Positions 9,776 through 18,465 of a DNA stretch of 64,000 nucleotides are shown here, one piece after another. Under the pieces are notes generated by a model. That model did no database searches and was not told the origin of the DNA. It saw nothing but the letters and a program-made list of their open reading frames with translations. Each line of letters begins with the position of its first letter. Position 1 is the stretch's first letter. The position numbers were made by a program, and so were the translations under genes. The stretch covers positions 1 through 64,000 of the forward strand of contig JALSMT010000015.1 in the NCBI GenBank assembly GCA_026987375.1, written 5' to 3'. Source of the stretch: Thermaceae bacterium (GTDB lineage Bacteria > Deinococcota > Deinococci > Deinococcales > Marinithermaceae).

Positions 9776-11242
9776 TCAGTCGCTCGTCAGCCAGCTGACC
9801 AGAGTGCGTACGCCAAAACCGGTGCCGCCGGCGGGGCCGTGGGGGTTGTCGGCGGCGTTCTCGACGAAGGCCGGCCCGGCGATGTCGAGATGTACAAAGG
9901 GGACGCTGACGAACTCGCTCAAGAAGAGGGCGGCTTGAATGGAGCCGCCCCAGCGGTTGCCGATGTTTTTCAGGTCCGCCACCTCGCTCTTCAGCAGTTT
10001 GCGGTAGTCTTCCTCCATGGGCATCTGCCAGACCTTTTCGCCCGCCGCCGCCGCGGCTTTCTGCAGTTCGCGAGCCAGGGGTTCGTCGCTGGAGAAGAGG
10101 CCGGCAATCTGCCTGCCCAGGGCCACCACGCACGAACCGGTCAGGGTGGAGAGCTCCACGATCGCTTCGGGCTCTTGGGACGAGGCGTAGGCCAGGGCGT
10201 CGGCCAGCGTCAGCCTGCCTTCGGCGTCGGTGTTGAGAACTTCTATGGTCTTGCCGTTGAATGCGCGAATGATGTCGTCAACGCGATAAGCGTGGCCGCT
10301 GATCATGTTTTCGGCGGCGGCGACGTAGGCGCGAACCTCCAGCGGCGGTTGCAGGCGCGCGATGGTTTGCATGGCGCCCAAGACCGCGGCGGCGCCGGAC
10401 ATATCGCCCTTCATGGTCTTCATCGAGTCGGCGGGTTTGAGGGAGTAGCCGCCGGTGTCGAAGGTGAGGCCCTTGCCCACCAGCGCCACCCGCCGCTTCA
10501 CCTCTCCCTTGGGCCTGTATACCAGCTCGATGAAGCGCGGCTCGTTGGCCGAGCCCTGCGCCACCGCCCAGTACGCTCCCATGCCCATTTTTTGAATCTC
10601 CGCGGGGCCTAGCACCCGTACTTCCAAGCCCTCGGCGCGGGCCATCTTTTCGGCGCGACGCGCCAGCTCGGCGGGGTTGAGGACGTTGGGCGGTTCGTTT
10701 ACCAGGTCGCGCGCCAGGTAGACGCCCGCCGCCACCTGTTGCGCCTTTTCCACCGCCGGGCCAAAGCCTTGGGCGATGACGAAGCGCACTTTGCTCTCCG
10801 CAGACTCTCCCTTGTACTTATCGAAGCGGTAGCCGCCCAGCAAGAGACCCTCGGCCAGTGCGTAGCTGGCTTCTTTTTTCCCGAGGCGCGCCGCCAGGAA
10901 GTTCTCGCAGGTCACCTCGCGCGCCGCCAGAGAGTCCGCCAGCTGCGCCAGCTTTACCCCAGCCAGACGCACCTGCTCCAAGGTGTGGCCGCGCCGTTTG
11001 CCCAGCCCCAAGAAGACTACCTGGACGTCTTCGTTTGAGTAGATTGTGTGGGTTCCAAATTCTCCCTTAAACTTGCTTTTCTTGAGGAAAGCGCTGAGGG
11101 CTCCGTTCATCTCGCGGTCCAGTAGAGAGCCTTCGTCGCTCAATCTTCCGCCTAGGACGCCGATAACTCGAGTTTGGGCGTCCGTTTCGAAAACCTTCCT
11201 ACGGGTAGTTTTTACTCTGATAGCCATAGCAATCAAGAGCAT
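9776..11242 (-). CDS. pepA: leucyl aminopeptidase (M17 family)
   Basis: Cytosolic M17 metallo-aminopeptidase that removes N-terminal residues from peptides. The metal and substrate core is clear: GKGLTFDTGGYSLKP, then MKGDMSGAAAVLG, and the family signature NTDAEGRLTLADAL. Length is about 485 aa, usual for the family. Two starts are possible: ATG at 11242 (488 aa) or ATG at 11227 (483 aa, MAIRVK), the second being nearer the expected N-terminus. It is divergent from the DUF1385 gene with a 43-58 bp shared promoter region. The gap to trmJ is 10 bp, so the kinase gene, trmJ and pepA may form one operon. Confidence 0.93.
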   Translation of the reverse strand: MLLIAMAIRVKTTRRKVFETDAQTRVIGVLGGRLSDEGSLLDREMNGALSAFLKKSKFKGEFGTHTIYSNEDVQVVFLGLGKRRGHTLEQVRLAGVKLAQLADSLAAREVTCENFLAARLGKKEASYALAEGLLLGGYRFDKYKGESAESKVRFVIAQGFGPAVEKAQQVAAGVYLARDLVNEPPNVLNPAELARRAEKMARAEGLEVRVLGPAEIQKMGMGAYWAVAQGSANEPRFIELVYRPKGEVKRRVALVGKGLTFDTGGYSLKPADSMKTMKGDMSGAAAVLGAMQTIARLQPPLEVRAYVAAAENMISGHAYRVDDIIRAFNGKTIEVLNTDAEGRLTLADALAYASSQEPEAIVELSTLTGSCVVALGRQIAGLFSSDEPLARELQKAAAAAGEKVWQMPMEEDYRKLLKSEVADLKNIGNRWGGSIQAALFLSEFVSVPFVHLDIAGPAFVENAADNPHGPAGGTGFGVRTLVSWLTSD

Positions 11243-11285
11243 ACCACGCGCCCTTTCAATACGACGCTCACCGTTTCATGGCAAA

Positions 11286-12176
11286 ATGCTTCTTATGAAG
11301 CAGATTGGCGGCTCGGCCGCAATGGAAGGCGTAATGATGAAGGCCCCCGACGCCTGGGCGCTGGCGGTAAGGCTCCCCAGCGGTGAAATACACGTTGAGA
11401 GGCACGAAGAGGCCTCTTTGTACGAGAAGTACCCCTGGACCAAGCTGGTTTTCATCCGCGGCGTGGTGGCTCTGCTAGACGCTCTCGCGGTTTCATACCG
11501 CGCTCTCTCGCGCAGCGCCAGCCTGGCCGGCGAAGACGAGGAAGAGCTTTCGGGCTGGGCGCTTTACCTGACCATGCTGGTTAGCGGCGTTCTGGGGGTG
11601 GCGTTGTTCGTGCTGTTGCCGGCGGGCGCCTCACGTTTGCTGGTGGACGCCGCGGCGCGGCCCTTTCTCTACAACGCCCTCGACGGCGTCATCAAGGCGG
11701 CTTTGCTGGTGGGCTATTTGGCCTTTATCGGTCGTTTCGCCGACGTCAGGCGTTATTTTATGTACCACGGCGCCGAACACAAGGCCATCGCCGCTTACGA
11801 AAAGGGGCTCGAGCTGACCGTCGCGAACGTACGCAACCAGCCCAAGTACCACCCCCGCTGCGGCACCACCTTTATCGCTTTCGTCATCGTAACCAGCATA
11901 GCCGTCTATAGCTTTTTGCCGCGCCCCGACGTCATCTGGTGGCTCTTTGCAGGCAGGATCGCGCTGCTGCCGCTGGTGGCCGCTCTTTCGTTCGAGTTAC
12001 TGCGTTTTTCTTCCAGCCATAACGATCCCTTCTCGCGCCTATTGCGCTGGCTGGGTTTCCAGTTCCAGATGCTGACGGTGCGCGAGCCCGACGACGATAT
12101 GATAGAGGTCTCCATCGCCTCCACGAAGGCGGCGCTGGCCGCGGGCCGGCAGCCGGCGGAAGGCATGGTCGCCTGA
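11286..12176 (+). CDS. DUF1385 membrane protein (YqhQ-like)
   Basis: About 296 aa polytopic membrane protein of the DUF1385/YqhQ family. The N-terminal IGGSAAMEGVMM motif and the central YHGAEHKAI...HPRCGTTF motif are the family hallmarks. The conserved His, Glu and Cys residues hint at metal binding. Hydrophobic segments lie around residues 90-120, 135-155, 205-225 and 230-250. Function is unknown in the family. Start: ATG at 11286, with a second ATG at 11295 directly before KQIGG; frames further upstream would overlap pepA and its promoter. mnmA begins 11 nt downstream. Confidence 0.85.
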   Translation: MLLMKQIGGSAAMEGVMMKAPDAWALAVRLPSGEIHVERHEEASLYEKYPWTKLVFIRGVVALLDALAVSYRALSRSASLAGEDEEELSGWALYLTMLVSGVLGVALFVLLPAGASRLLVDAAARPFLYNALDGVIKAALLVGYLAFIGRFADVRRYFMYHGAEHKAIAAYEKGLELTVANVRNQPKYHPRCGTTFIAFVIVTSIAVYSFLPRPDVIWWLFAGRIALLPLVAALSFELLRFSSSHNDPFSRLLRWLGFQFQMLTVREPDDDMIEVSIASTKAALAAGRQPAEGMVA

Positions 12177-12187
12177 GCGGGGTTCCC

Positions 12188-13273
12188 TTGCGCAAAAAGC
12201 AAAGGGTCGTACTCGCCATGAGCGGAGGAGTCGACTCTTCCGTCGCCGCCGCTCTCTTGCAGCGGCAGGGTTACCAGGTGCTGGGGGCGATGCTGGACCT
12301 GCGCAGCGACGCAGGCGAAGACGATTCAGCTTTGCAGAGCGCCCGCGAGGTGGCGCGGCGCCTCGACATCCCTTTTGAGATACTGGACAGACGCGGCGAG
12401 TTCGCCGAGCGCGTGGTGACGCCCATGGTCAAGGCTTACGCCGCGGGAGAAACCCCTAACCCCTGCGTGGGTTGTAACGCCACCATCAAGTTTGCCGAGC
12501 TGCTGCGGTACGCCGACAGCGTCGGGGCCGAATTGGTGGCCAGCGGCCACTACGCGCGGCGCCGCGGCGCCGCTGAGCTGTGGCGCGGCCGGGACGCCGC
12601 CAAGGACCAGAGCTACTTTCTCTGGCGCATATCCCGCGCGGAGCTGGCGCGTCTGCGCTTTCCGCTGGGCGAGAGCAGCAAGGCCGCCGTGCGCCAGCTG
12701 GCGCTGGCGCTGGGTCTGCCCTCGGCGCGACGTCGCGAGTCGCAGAATATCTGCTTCGTCAAGGGCAAGTTCAAGGACTTTTTGGCGTCGCGGCTCGAGG
12801 CGCGCCCGGGGCCGCTGCTCGACCTGGCCAGCGGCGAGGTGATAGGCGAGCACGCCGGTGCGGCCTTTTACACGGTGGGGCAGCGCCGCGGTCTGGGTCT
12901 TTGGCGCAGCCATCTGGAGCGCTACGTGGTGGAGGTCAGACCCGCCAGTAACGAGGTGGTGGTGGGTCCGCGGGAAGCGGTGCTGTGGAGAGGGCTTGAG
13001 GCCGAGGGGCTTAACCTGCTGGCCGACGCCGGCGAACTGGAAGGGGAGGTAAGCGCGCAGGTGCGCTACCGCGCCAGCGCGCAGAAGGCGCGTCTGAGCA
13101 GTCTGGACCTGGAGAAAGGCGTCTTGAGCCTGGTTTTTGAGGAACCGCAGTTCGCCATTACCCCCGGCCAGACGCTGGCCCTCTACCGCGGCGAGCGCCT
13201 GCTGGCGGGGGCGTTCATCAAGCGCGCCATGTGCAGTCTTTGGGAGGAGCGGGTGGCGATAGGCGGTTCTTGA
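12188..13273 (+). CDS. mnmA: tRNA-specific 2-thiouridylase
   Basis: 361 aa enzyme that makes s2U at the wobble position (U34) of Lys, Glu and Gln tRNAs. The PP-loop ATP site SGGVDSS lies near residue 12. The two catalytic Cys are in NPCVGCN and in SQNICFVKG. The PUA-like C-terminal barrel is present (ITPGQTLALYRGERLLAG). The start is TTG at 12188, since the next in-frame Met falls inside the PP-loop. It follows the DUF1385 gene by 11 nt. Its stop region provides the first half-site of the Pho box before phoB. Confidence 0.93.
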   Translation: MRKKQRVVLAMSGGVDSSVAAALLQRQGYQVLGAMLDLRSDAGEDDSALQSAREVARRLDIPFEILDRRGEFAERVVTPMVKAYAAGETPNPCVGCNATIKFAELLRYADSVGAELVASGHYARRRGAAELWRGRDAAKDQSYFLWRISRAELARLRFPLGESSKAAVRQLALALGLPSARRRESQNICFVKGKFKDFLASRLEARPGPLLDLASGEVIGEHAGAAFYTVGQRRGLGLWRSHLERYVVEVRPASNEVVVGPREAVLWRGLEAEGLNLLADAGELEGEVSAQVRYRASAQKARLSSLDLEKGVLSLVFEEPQFAITPGQTLALYRGERLLAGAFIKRAMCSLWEERVAIGGS

Positions 13274-13301
13274 CGTTCTGCTGACTCGTTACTAATACAA
13301 T
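13271..13301 (+). promoter_or_regulatory. Pho box plus -10 upstream of phoB
   Basis: TGACG (13271) and TGACT (13282) form a direct repeat with the 11 bp period typical of PhoB half-sites. A -10 box TACAAT (13296-13301) follows 9 nt after the second half-site. The ATG at 13308 comes 6 nt later, predicting a leaderless mRNA. The same layout and spacing occur before pstS. This suggests phosphate-starvation autoregulation, with the half-site replacing a -35 box as in enteric pho promoters. Confidence 0.55.
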
Positions 13302-13307
13302 CAAGTG

Positions 13308-13967
13308 ATGGCGAGGGTTCTCCTGATAGAAGACGAGGCCAGCCTGCGATTTACCATCGAACACGGTCTGAGGCGGGCCGGCCACGAGGTGTTGGCTACG
13401 GCCGAGGCGCGCGCCGGTTGGGAGATGCTCGAGTCTTGCGACCTGCTGGTGCTCGACTGGATGCTGCCCGACGAAGACGGCGTTTCCTTCCTCAGGCGTT
13501 TACGCCGCACCCCCGCTTATGAAAAGTTGCCGGTGCTGATGCTCACCGCGCGCGCCGCCGAAGGCGACAGGGTGGAAGGCCTCTTGAGCGGAGCGGACGA
13601 TTACATGGTCAAGCCCTTTTCGCTGGCCGAGCTCCAGGCGCGGGTGCTGGCCTTGCTGCGGCGCACCTCTGTCGGCGGCGTCATGCGCCGCGGCGAGCTG
13701 GAGATAGACGTGGAGCGGGCGCGCGTCAGGCTCAGCGGCGACGAGGTGGGGCTGACCAGGCGCGAGTTCGACCTGCTGGTGCGTTTGGCCGAGTACCCGG
13801 GCCGGGTCTACGACCGCGACACCCTCTTAGACGACGTTTGGGGCGGCGACTACTTGGGCACGCCTAGGACGGTGGATCAGCACGTAGCGCAGCTGCGCGA
13901 GAAACTGGGCAGCGGCTGGATCCGCACGGTGCGCGGACGCGGTTACTCATTTGAGGTGCCGCAGTGA
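13308..13967 (+). CDS. phoB: phosphate-regulon response regulator (OmpR/PhoB class)
   Basis: 219 aa response regulator. The receiver domain (1-118) has the acidic pair at residues 8-10, phospho-acceptor Asp50 in LVLDWMLPDEDG and the conserved Lys in MVKPFS. The C-terminal OmpR-type winged helix (about 128-217) ends with TVDQHVAQLREKLG and IRTVRGRGYSFE. ATG at 13308 is preferred over the GTG 3 nt upstream because the protein then starts MARVLLIEDE. It overlaps phoR by 4 nt and heads the pho-pst block, which supports the PhoB assignment. Confidence 0.9.
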   Translation: MARVLLIEDEASLRFTIEHGLRRAGHEVLATAEARAGWEMLESCDLLVLDWMLPDEDGVSFLRRLRRTPAYEKLPVLMLTARAAEGDRVEGLLSGADDYMVKPFSLAELQARVLALLRRTSVGGVMRRGELEIDVERARVRLSGDEVGLTRREFDLLVRLAEYPGRVYDRDTLLDDVWGGDYLGTPRTVDQHVAQLREKLGSGWIRTVRGRGYSFEVPQ

Positions 13968-14911
13968 GCGCCTTTCGCGAGGCCTGGGACGAAGCCGAGC
14001 TGGGGCTGGTTTTGCTGCGGGAAGGGGTGGTCTACTACCTCAACCCCGCGGCGGCGCGCATGATAGGCGCCGAGGTTGAGCTGGCCGAAGGCAAGCCGCC
14101 GGTGCTGGCTCTCAGGCACCACCGACTGGCGCGCCTGCTGCAGCGCGGCGGCGCGGAGGACCTAAAACTCAACGGGCGCATTCTGCGGGCCTGGGGCCGC
14201 GAAGGACGGCTTTATTTGCGAGACGTCAGCCAGTCAGAGCGGCGCCGCCGCCAGTTGGAAGAAGAAAGGCATGAGCTGATGCACGAGCTGCGTACGCCGG
14301 TAGCCGGGCTGGCGGGACTTTTGGAGCTGTTGCAGAGCGACATGCCCGAGGCGGAGAGGCGACGGGCGCTGGAGCTGGCGCGGGACGAGGCGGAGAGGCT
14401 ATTGCGTTTGCTGGCGGGCCAGGGCCGCGAGAGCCGGGAAGCCTGGCTGGTCAGCGAGCTGGCCCCCAGGCTGGCGCACCTCTTGCCGGGGGCGGCGCGG
14501 CTACGCTGGGATACCCCCCATCCCATCAGCCACGAGCGCGACCGCGTCTACCAGATTCTGGTCAACCTGGTGGAAAACGCCCTCAAGTACGGCAAGCCGC
14601 CGATAGAGGTGCGTACGCGCACAAAAGACGGGCGGCTGCTGCTGGAGGTCGCCGACCGCGGCGCGCCGCTGGCGGACTACCAGAAGATTTTCATTCCCGG
14701 TAAGCGAGGAGTCCACGCCGCCGGGGTGCGCGGCAGCGGCTTGGGGCTGGCGCTGGTGCGACGTATCGCCCGCGCCTGGGGGGGCGACGCTTACGCCGCT
14801 AGAGTCGGCGAGAAAAACGTGTTTGGGGTGGTTCTTTCGCGGGAAGTAAGCGAGGAGGAGGAGAAGCGTGCGGAAAACTTTGGAGTCCGAACTAACGAAG
14901 ATAACCGATGA
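13964..14911 (+). CDS. phoR: PhoR-like histidine kinase lacking membrane segments
   Basis: 315 aa histidine kinase. A small PAS-like domain fills residues 1-90, then the HisKA box has His107 in LMHELRTP. The HATPase domain has LVNLVENALKYG, DRGAP and GSGLGLALV. Unlike most PhoR proteins there is no N-terminal hydrophobic segment, so it should be cytosolic and depend on a partner such as PhoU/PstB for input. GTG start at 13964 overlaps the phoB stop by 4 nt. Its last 44 nt overlap phoU, giving a charged, probably disordered tail. Confidence 0.85.
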   Translation: MSAFREAWDEAELGLVLLREGVVYYLNPAAARMIGAEVELAEGKPPVLALRHHRLARLLQRGGAEDLKLNGRILRAWGREGRLYLRDVSQSERRRRQLEEERHELMHELRTPVAGLAGLLELLQSDMPEAERRRALELARDEAERLLRLLAGQGRESREAWLVSELAPRLAHLLPGAARLRWDTPHPISHERDRVYQILVNLVENALKYGKPPIEVRTRTKDGRLLLEVADRGAPLADYQKIFIPGKRGVHAAGVRGSGLGLALVRRIARAWGGDAYAARVGEKNVFGVVLSREVSEEEEKRAENFGVRTNEDNR

Positions 14912-15512
14912 TTTCTTGCAGATGACGAGCCTGGTGCGTGAACAGGTGCAACTCGCCAGTGAGGGCTTGCTCAAGCAGGACGTAGAGAAAGCGCAAGAAG
15001 CAATAACCACCGACAAGCGCGTGGACGAGCTGGAACTAGAGATCGAAAACACGGTGCTCTCGGTAATAGCGTTGCAGCAACCGGTGGCCGGCGACCTGCG
15101 TTTTTTGGCTACTGTCCTCAAGGCGCTCACCGATTTGGAGCGCGCCGGCGACTATGCTGCGCACGTCGCCGAAGACGCGCTGGCGCTGGCGCAAGAAGCG
15201 CCGCTGAAGAAGTACATCATCTTGGGAGAGATGGCGGAGAGGCTCGAGCGCATGCTCGACTTACTGGCCAAAGCCATTGCCGAACGCGACCTGCAGGCGG
15301 CGCAAGAGATCCTAGAGACCGACAACGACGTAGACGATCTTTTTGAGCAGATTACCCGCGAGCTGCTGACTTACATGATCGAAGACCCGCGCACCATCTC
15401 CAAGTCTCTCACCCTAATGCGGGTGGCGCGCAGCTATGAGCGCCTGGGCGACCACCTGGAGAACATCGCCGAGCGCGTTTTCTACTGGCTGACCGGAAAG
15501 CTGGACGGTTAA
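14868..15512 (+). CDS. phoU: phosphate transport regulator PhoU
   Basis: 214 aa protein with two PhoU repeats (about 15-100 and 118-205), each a three-helix bundle with the metal-binding pattern of acidic residues (TDLERAGDYAAHVAE and RSYERLGDHLENIAE). PhoU links the Pst transporter to PhoR and damps pho signalling when phosphate is ample. The GTG start at 14868 is preceded by a strong AGGAGGAGGAG site that lies inside phoR. It is placed before pstS rather than after pstB, an order different from E. coli. Confidence 0.93.
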   Translation: MRKTLESELTKITDDFLQMTSLVREQVQLASEGLLKQDVEKAQEAITTDKRVDELELEIENTVLSVIALQQPVAGDLRFLATVLKALTDLERAGDYAAHVAEDALALAQEAPLKKYIILGEMAERLERMLDLLAKAIAERDLQAAQEILETDNDVDDLFEQITRELLTYMIEDPRTISKSLTLMRVARSYERLGDHLENIAERVFYWLTGKLDG

Positions 15513-15519
15513 GCGCCGC

Positions 15520-15550
15520 TGACACGGCGATGACAAAGCGGCCAGACAAT
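15520..15550 (+). promoter_or_regulatory. Pho box plus -10 upstream of pstS
   Basis: TGACA at 15520 and TGACA at 15531 form an 11 bp-period direct repeat, and GACAAT (15545-15550) lies 9 nt after the second copy. The arrangement matches the one before phoB base for base in spacing. A start near 15557 would leave a short leader carrying the GGAGGTAGGAG ribosome-binding site of pstS. It probably gives the pst genes their own phosphate-controlled promoter inside the operon. Confidence 0.6.
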
Positions 15551-15571
15551 ACCCTTGGAGGTAGGAGTGAG

Positions 15572-16618
15572 ATGAAAAAAATTCTTATAGTTTTGTTTGG
15601 CCTGTTCGCCTTCGCCGCGGCGCAGAACGTATCGCTCAACGGAGCCGGCGCCAGCTTCCCGTACCCGCTTTACGCCAAGTATTTCAGCGAGTACAACAAG
15701 TTGACCGGCGTTCGAGTCAACTATCAATCCATCGGTTCGGGTGGCGGCATCCGCCAACTCTTCGCGCAGACGGTGCACTTTGGCGCCAGCGACGCCCCCC
15801 TGAGCGACGATAAAATCGCCGAGTTCGAGAAAAAGTTCGGCACGAAAGTAATCCACGTGCCCACCGCTCTGGGCGCGGTCGTGCCTAGCTACAACATCCC
15901 CGGCGTCAGCGACACCCTCAAGTTCAGCGGCCAGGTAATAGCCGACATCTACCTGGGCAAGATAAAGAAGTGGAACGACGCCGCTATCGCCAAGCTCAAC
16001 CCCGGCGTGAAACTGCCGCCTCTGCCCATTACCGTGGTGCACCGCTCCGACGGCTCGGGAACCAGCTATATCTTTACCGAGTACCTCTCCAAAGTGTCCC
16101 CCGAGTGGAAAGAAAAGGTAGGCAAGGGTAAGAGCGTTTCCTGGCCCGTCGGCCTGGGCGGCAAGGGTAACGAGGGCGTGGCCGGTCTGGTCAGCCAAAC
16201 TCCCGGCGCCATCGGTTACACCGAGCTCATCTACGCCATCAAGAACAACATCAAGTTCGGCGCCGTACAGAACAAGGCCGGCAAGTTCGTACTGGCCAGC
16301 CTGGAGAGCGTCAAGGCCGCCGCCGACCTGAAAGACTTCCCGCAGGATACCCGCGTTTCTCTCACCAATACCCCCGCTCCCGAGGGTTACCCCATCGCCA
16401 GCTTTACCTGGCTGTTGCTCTACCGCGACCTCGACAAAGACCACGCCGTCAAGTCGGCCGCCGAGGCCAAAGCGGTCGCCGACCTGGTTTGGTGGGTAAT
16501 CCACGACGGCCAGCAGTACAACGAAAAGCTACTCTACGCCGGTCTTCCCGAGGTGGCCGTAAAGATAAGCGAAGCCAACCTGGCCACCCTTCGCTACCAA
16601 GGGAAACCGGTACGTTAG
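15572..16618 (+). CDS. pstS: phosphate ABC transporter substrate-binding protein
   Basis: 348 aa periplasmic phosphate-binding protein. A signal peptide covers residues 1-18, and the mature part starts near AQNVSLNGAGASFPYPLY. Phosphate-contacting motifs are visible: GAGASFP, IGSGGGIRQL, GASDAPLSD, and HRSDGSGTSYIFTEYL. The start is ATG at 15572 after a strong GGAGGTAGGAG; an upstream frame has no signal peptide at its N-terminus. It is the first of four pst genes and is followed by a stable hairpin that probably raises its expression over the membrane subunits. Confidence 0.95.
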   Translation: MKKILIVLFGLFAFAAAQNVSLNGAGASFPYPLYAKYFSEYNKLTGVRVNYQSIGSGGGIRQLFAQTVHFGASDAPLSDDKIAEFEKKFGTKVIHVPTALGAVVPSYNIPGVSDTLKFSGQVIADIYLGKIKKWNDAAIAKLNPGVKLPPLPITVVHRSDGSGTSYIFTEYLSKVSPEWKEKVGKGKSVSWPVGLGGKGNEGVAGLVSQTPGAIGYTELIYAIKNNIKFGAVQNKAGKFVLASLESVKAAADLKDFPQDTRVSLTNTPAPEGYPIASFTWLLLYRDLDKDHAVKSAAEAKAVADLVWWVIHDGQQYNEKLLYAGLPEVAVKISEANLATLRYQGKPVR

Positions 16619-16637
16619 CCTGAGTAATAGCTACGTG

Positions 16638-16667
16638 GCAGGGTTGCCGCTATAGCGGCAACCCTGC
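16638..16667 (+). terminator. intra-operon hairpin between pstS and pstC
   Basis: A perfect 13 bp stem, GCAGGGTTGCCGC (16638-16650) pairing with 16655-16667, closes a TATA loop. No T-tract follows, so it is more likely a 3'-end stabiliser or partial terminator. This would let the binding-protein mRNA accumulate above pstCAB, a common design in ABC uptake operons. Confidence 0.7.
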
Positions 16668-16685
16668 GCTGCGAAAGAGGGCGAG

Positions 16686-17630
16686 ATGCTAGAGCGGATG
16701 CACGGAAGACTGGGCGACGTCTTGTTTACCTGGTTCCTGGTAATACTAGGCGGAGCGGTGCTGCTGATCGCGGCTCTCATGGCCTGGGAACTGTGGTCCG
16801 GCGGCGCCCTGGCCTTTCACCACTTCGGATTTGGCGGCTTCATAGCCTCCAGCTCCTGGGACGCAGTCAAGGGGCAGTTCGGGGCCTGGCCCTTCCTGCT
16901 GGGAACGGTCATCACCAGCGCGCTGGCGCTGACTATTTCTTTTGTCCCCTCCTTGGCCGCGGCGATAGCCATCGCCGAGTACACCCCTCCTTGGCTAGGA
17001 GAGATAATCGCCTACTTGGTGGACCTGCTGGCGGCGTTGCCGAGCGTTGTCTACGGCCTCTTAGGTATTTTCGTGCTGATTCCCATGCTGCGCAACTACA
17101 TTGAGCAGCCGTTCTTTACCTGGGCAATTACCAAAGCGCCCTGGCTCTTGACGGTGTTGGGCCCGCCGACAGGCATCGGCATGATGTCGGCGGTTTTGGT
17201 TTTGTCGCTGATGATAATTCCTTACTCTTCCTCCTTGGCGCGCGACGCCATCAAGCTGGTGCCGCGCTCTCAGCGCGAAGCCATGTACGCCCTGGGGGCT
17301 ACCCGCTGGGAGGTGGTGCGCCTGGTGGTGTTACCCTACGCCCGCGGCGGGATATTCGCCGGCGTCATTCTGGCGCTGGCTCGAGCCATAGGCGAGACGA
17401 TGGCGGTGACCATGATGATAGGCAACGGCCACCAGCTGCCGTTCAGCGTCTTTGGCCCGGCGGCTACTATGGCCAGCGTCATCGCCAACGAGTTTACCGA
17501 GGCCACCGGCGACTTGCAGATGTCCAGCCTCTTGGCGATAGGCTTTTTGCTGTTCTTGTTGTCGTTACTGGTCAACTTTATAGCCGACTACATTCTCAGG
17601 CGCATGACCGCCGGGGAGGGTCGCAAGTGA
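16686..17630 (+). CDS. pstC: phosphate ABC transporter permease PstC
   Basis: 314 aa inner-membrane permease with six predicted helices (the first at about 17-38). The EAA loop that docks the ATPase is visible as YALGATRWEVVRLVVLPYARGGIFAG. The GETMAVTMMIGN segment is characteristic of PstC. It forms the channel with PstA. AAGAGGG lies just before the ATG at 16686. It overlaps pstA by 4 nt. Confidence 0.94.
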   Translation: MLERMHGRLGDVLFTWFLVILGGAVLLIAALMAWELWSGGALAFHHFGFGGFIASSSWDAVKGQFGAWPFLLGTVITSALALTISFVPSLAAAIAIAEYTPPWLGEIIAYLVDLLAALPSVVYGLLGIFVLIPMLRNYIEQPFFTWAITKAPWLLTVLGPPTGIGMMSAVLVLSLMIIPYSSSLARDAIKLVPRSQREAMYALGATRWEVVRLVVLPYARGGIFAGVILALARAIGETMAVTMMIGNGHQLPFSVFGPAATMASVIANEFTEATGDLQMSSLLAIGFLLFLLSLLVNFIADYILRRMTAGEGRK

Positions 17631-18451
17631 ACCTGCGTCGTCGTTATCTGCGTGACAGGGTAATGGTGAGCCTGGTCTTCGCGGGCACTATCATCGTCCT
17701 CCTGCCGCTGCTCTTTATACTCGGGTACGTCTTCGTCAAAGGCATAGGCGCTCTCGACCTCAATTTTTTCACTAAAGCGCCCGCGCCTCCCGGCGAGGGC
17801 GGCGGCGGCATGCTGCCAGCGATAGCGGGCACTTTCATCATCGACATAATGGCGCTGGCGATGGGCGGCTTGCTGGGTTTGGCCGGGGGCGTGTTGATGG
17901 CCGAGTTTCCCGACCACCCCCTCAATAATCCTTTGCGCATGGTGGCCAACGTTCTCGGCGGCATACCGGCCATACTCATGGGCCTCTTCGCCTTCGTAAT
18001 AGTGGTGGTCCCCATGGGCGGCTTCTCGGCCTTTTCGGGCTCGGTGGCCCTGGCGATACTAATGATCCCCATCATCATGCGCTCCACCGAGGAAGTACTT
18101 AAGCTCCTGCCTTGGGAGCTACGCGAGGCCGGCCTGGCGCTGGGGCTGCCGCGCTGGCGGGTAACCCTCAGCTTGATTCTGCCAGCGGCCAAGGGGGGGA
18201 TAATAACCGGCCTGCTGCTGGCGCTGGCGCGCGCTGCGGGCGAGGCGGCGCCGCTGCTCTTTACCGCCTTTGGCAACCAGTTCCTCTCGCTGAGTCCGTT
18301 CAAGCCGATGGACAGCCTGCCGCTGAAAATATACGTTTACGCCATTTCGCCATACGAGAACTGGATTCGGCAGGCCTGGGGGGCGGCTTTGCTGTTGGCT
18401 TTGCTGCTGATGCTGACTAATTTTCTGGCGCGCCGCGCGACGCGCCGTTAG
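17627..18451 (+). CDS. pstA: phosphate ABC transporter permease PstA
   Basis: 274 aa inner-membrane permease, six predicted helices. The cytoplasmic coupling loop is LALGLPRWRVTLSLILPAAKGGIITG, followed by RAAGEAAPLLFTAFGNQF, typical of PstA. The GTG start overlaps the pstC stop (GTGA), and the N-terminus RRRYLRDR precedes the first helix. With PstC it forms the transmembrane path for phosphate. Confidence 0.94.
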   Translation: MNLRRRYLRDRVMVSLVFAGTIIVLLPLLFILGYVFVKGIGALDLNFFTKAPAPPGEGGGGMLPAIAGTFIIDIMALAMGGLLGLAGGVLMAEFPDHPLNNPLRMVANVLGGIPAILMGLFAFVIVVVPMGGFSAFSGSVALAILMIPIIMRSTEEVLKLLPWELREAGLALGLPRWRVTLSLILPAAKGGIITGLLLALARAAGEAAPLLFTAFGNQFLSLSPFKPMDSLPLKIYVYAISPYENWIRQAWGAALLLALLLMLTNFLARRATRR

Positions 18452-18465
18452 GAGTGGAGGGGTAA

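Noticed and set aside
11046-11285. N-terminal extension of the DUF1385 protein
   Set aside because: It runs antisense to the pepA start and through the shared promoter; the family begins at the KQIGGSAAMEGV motif.
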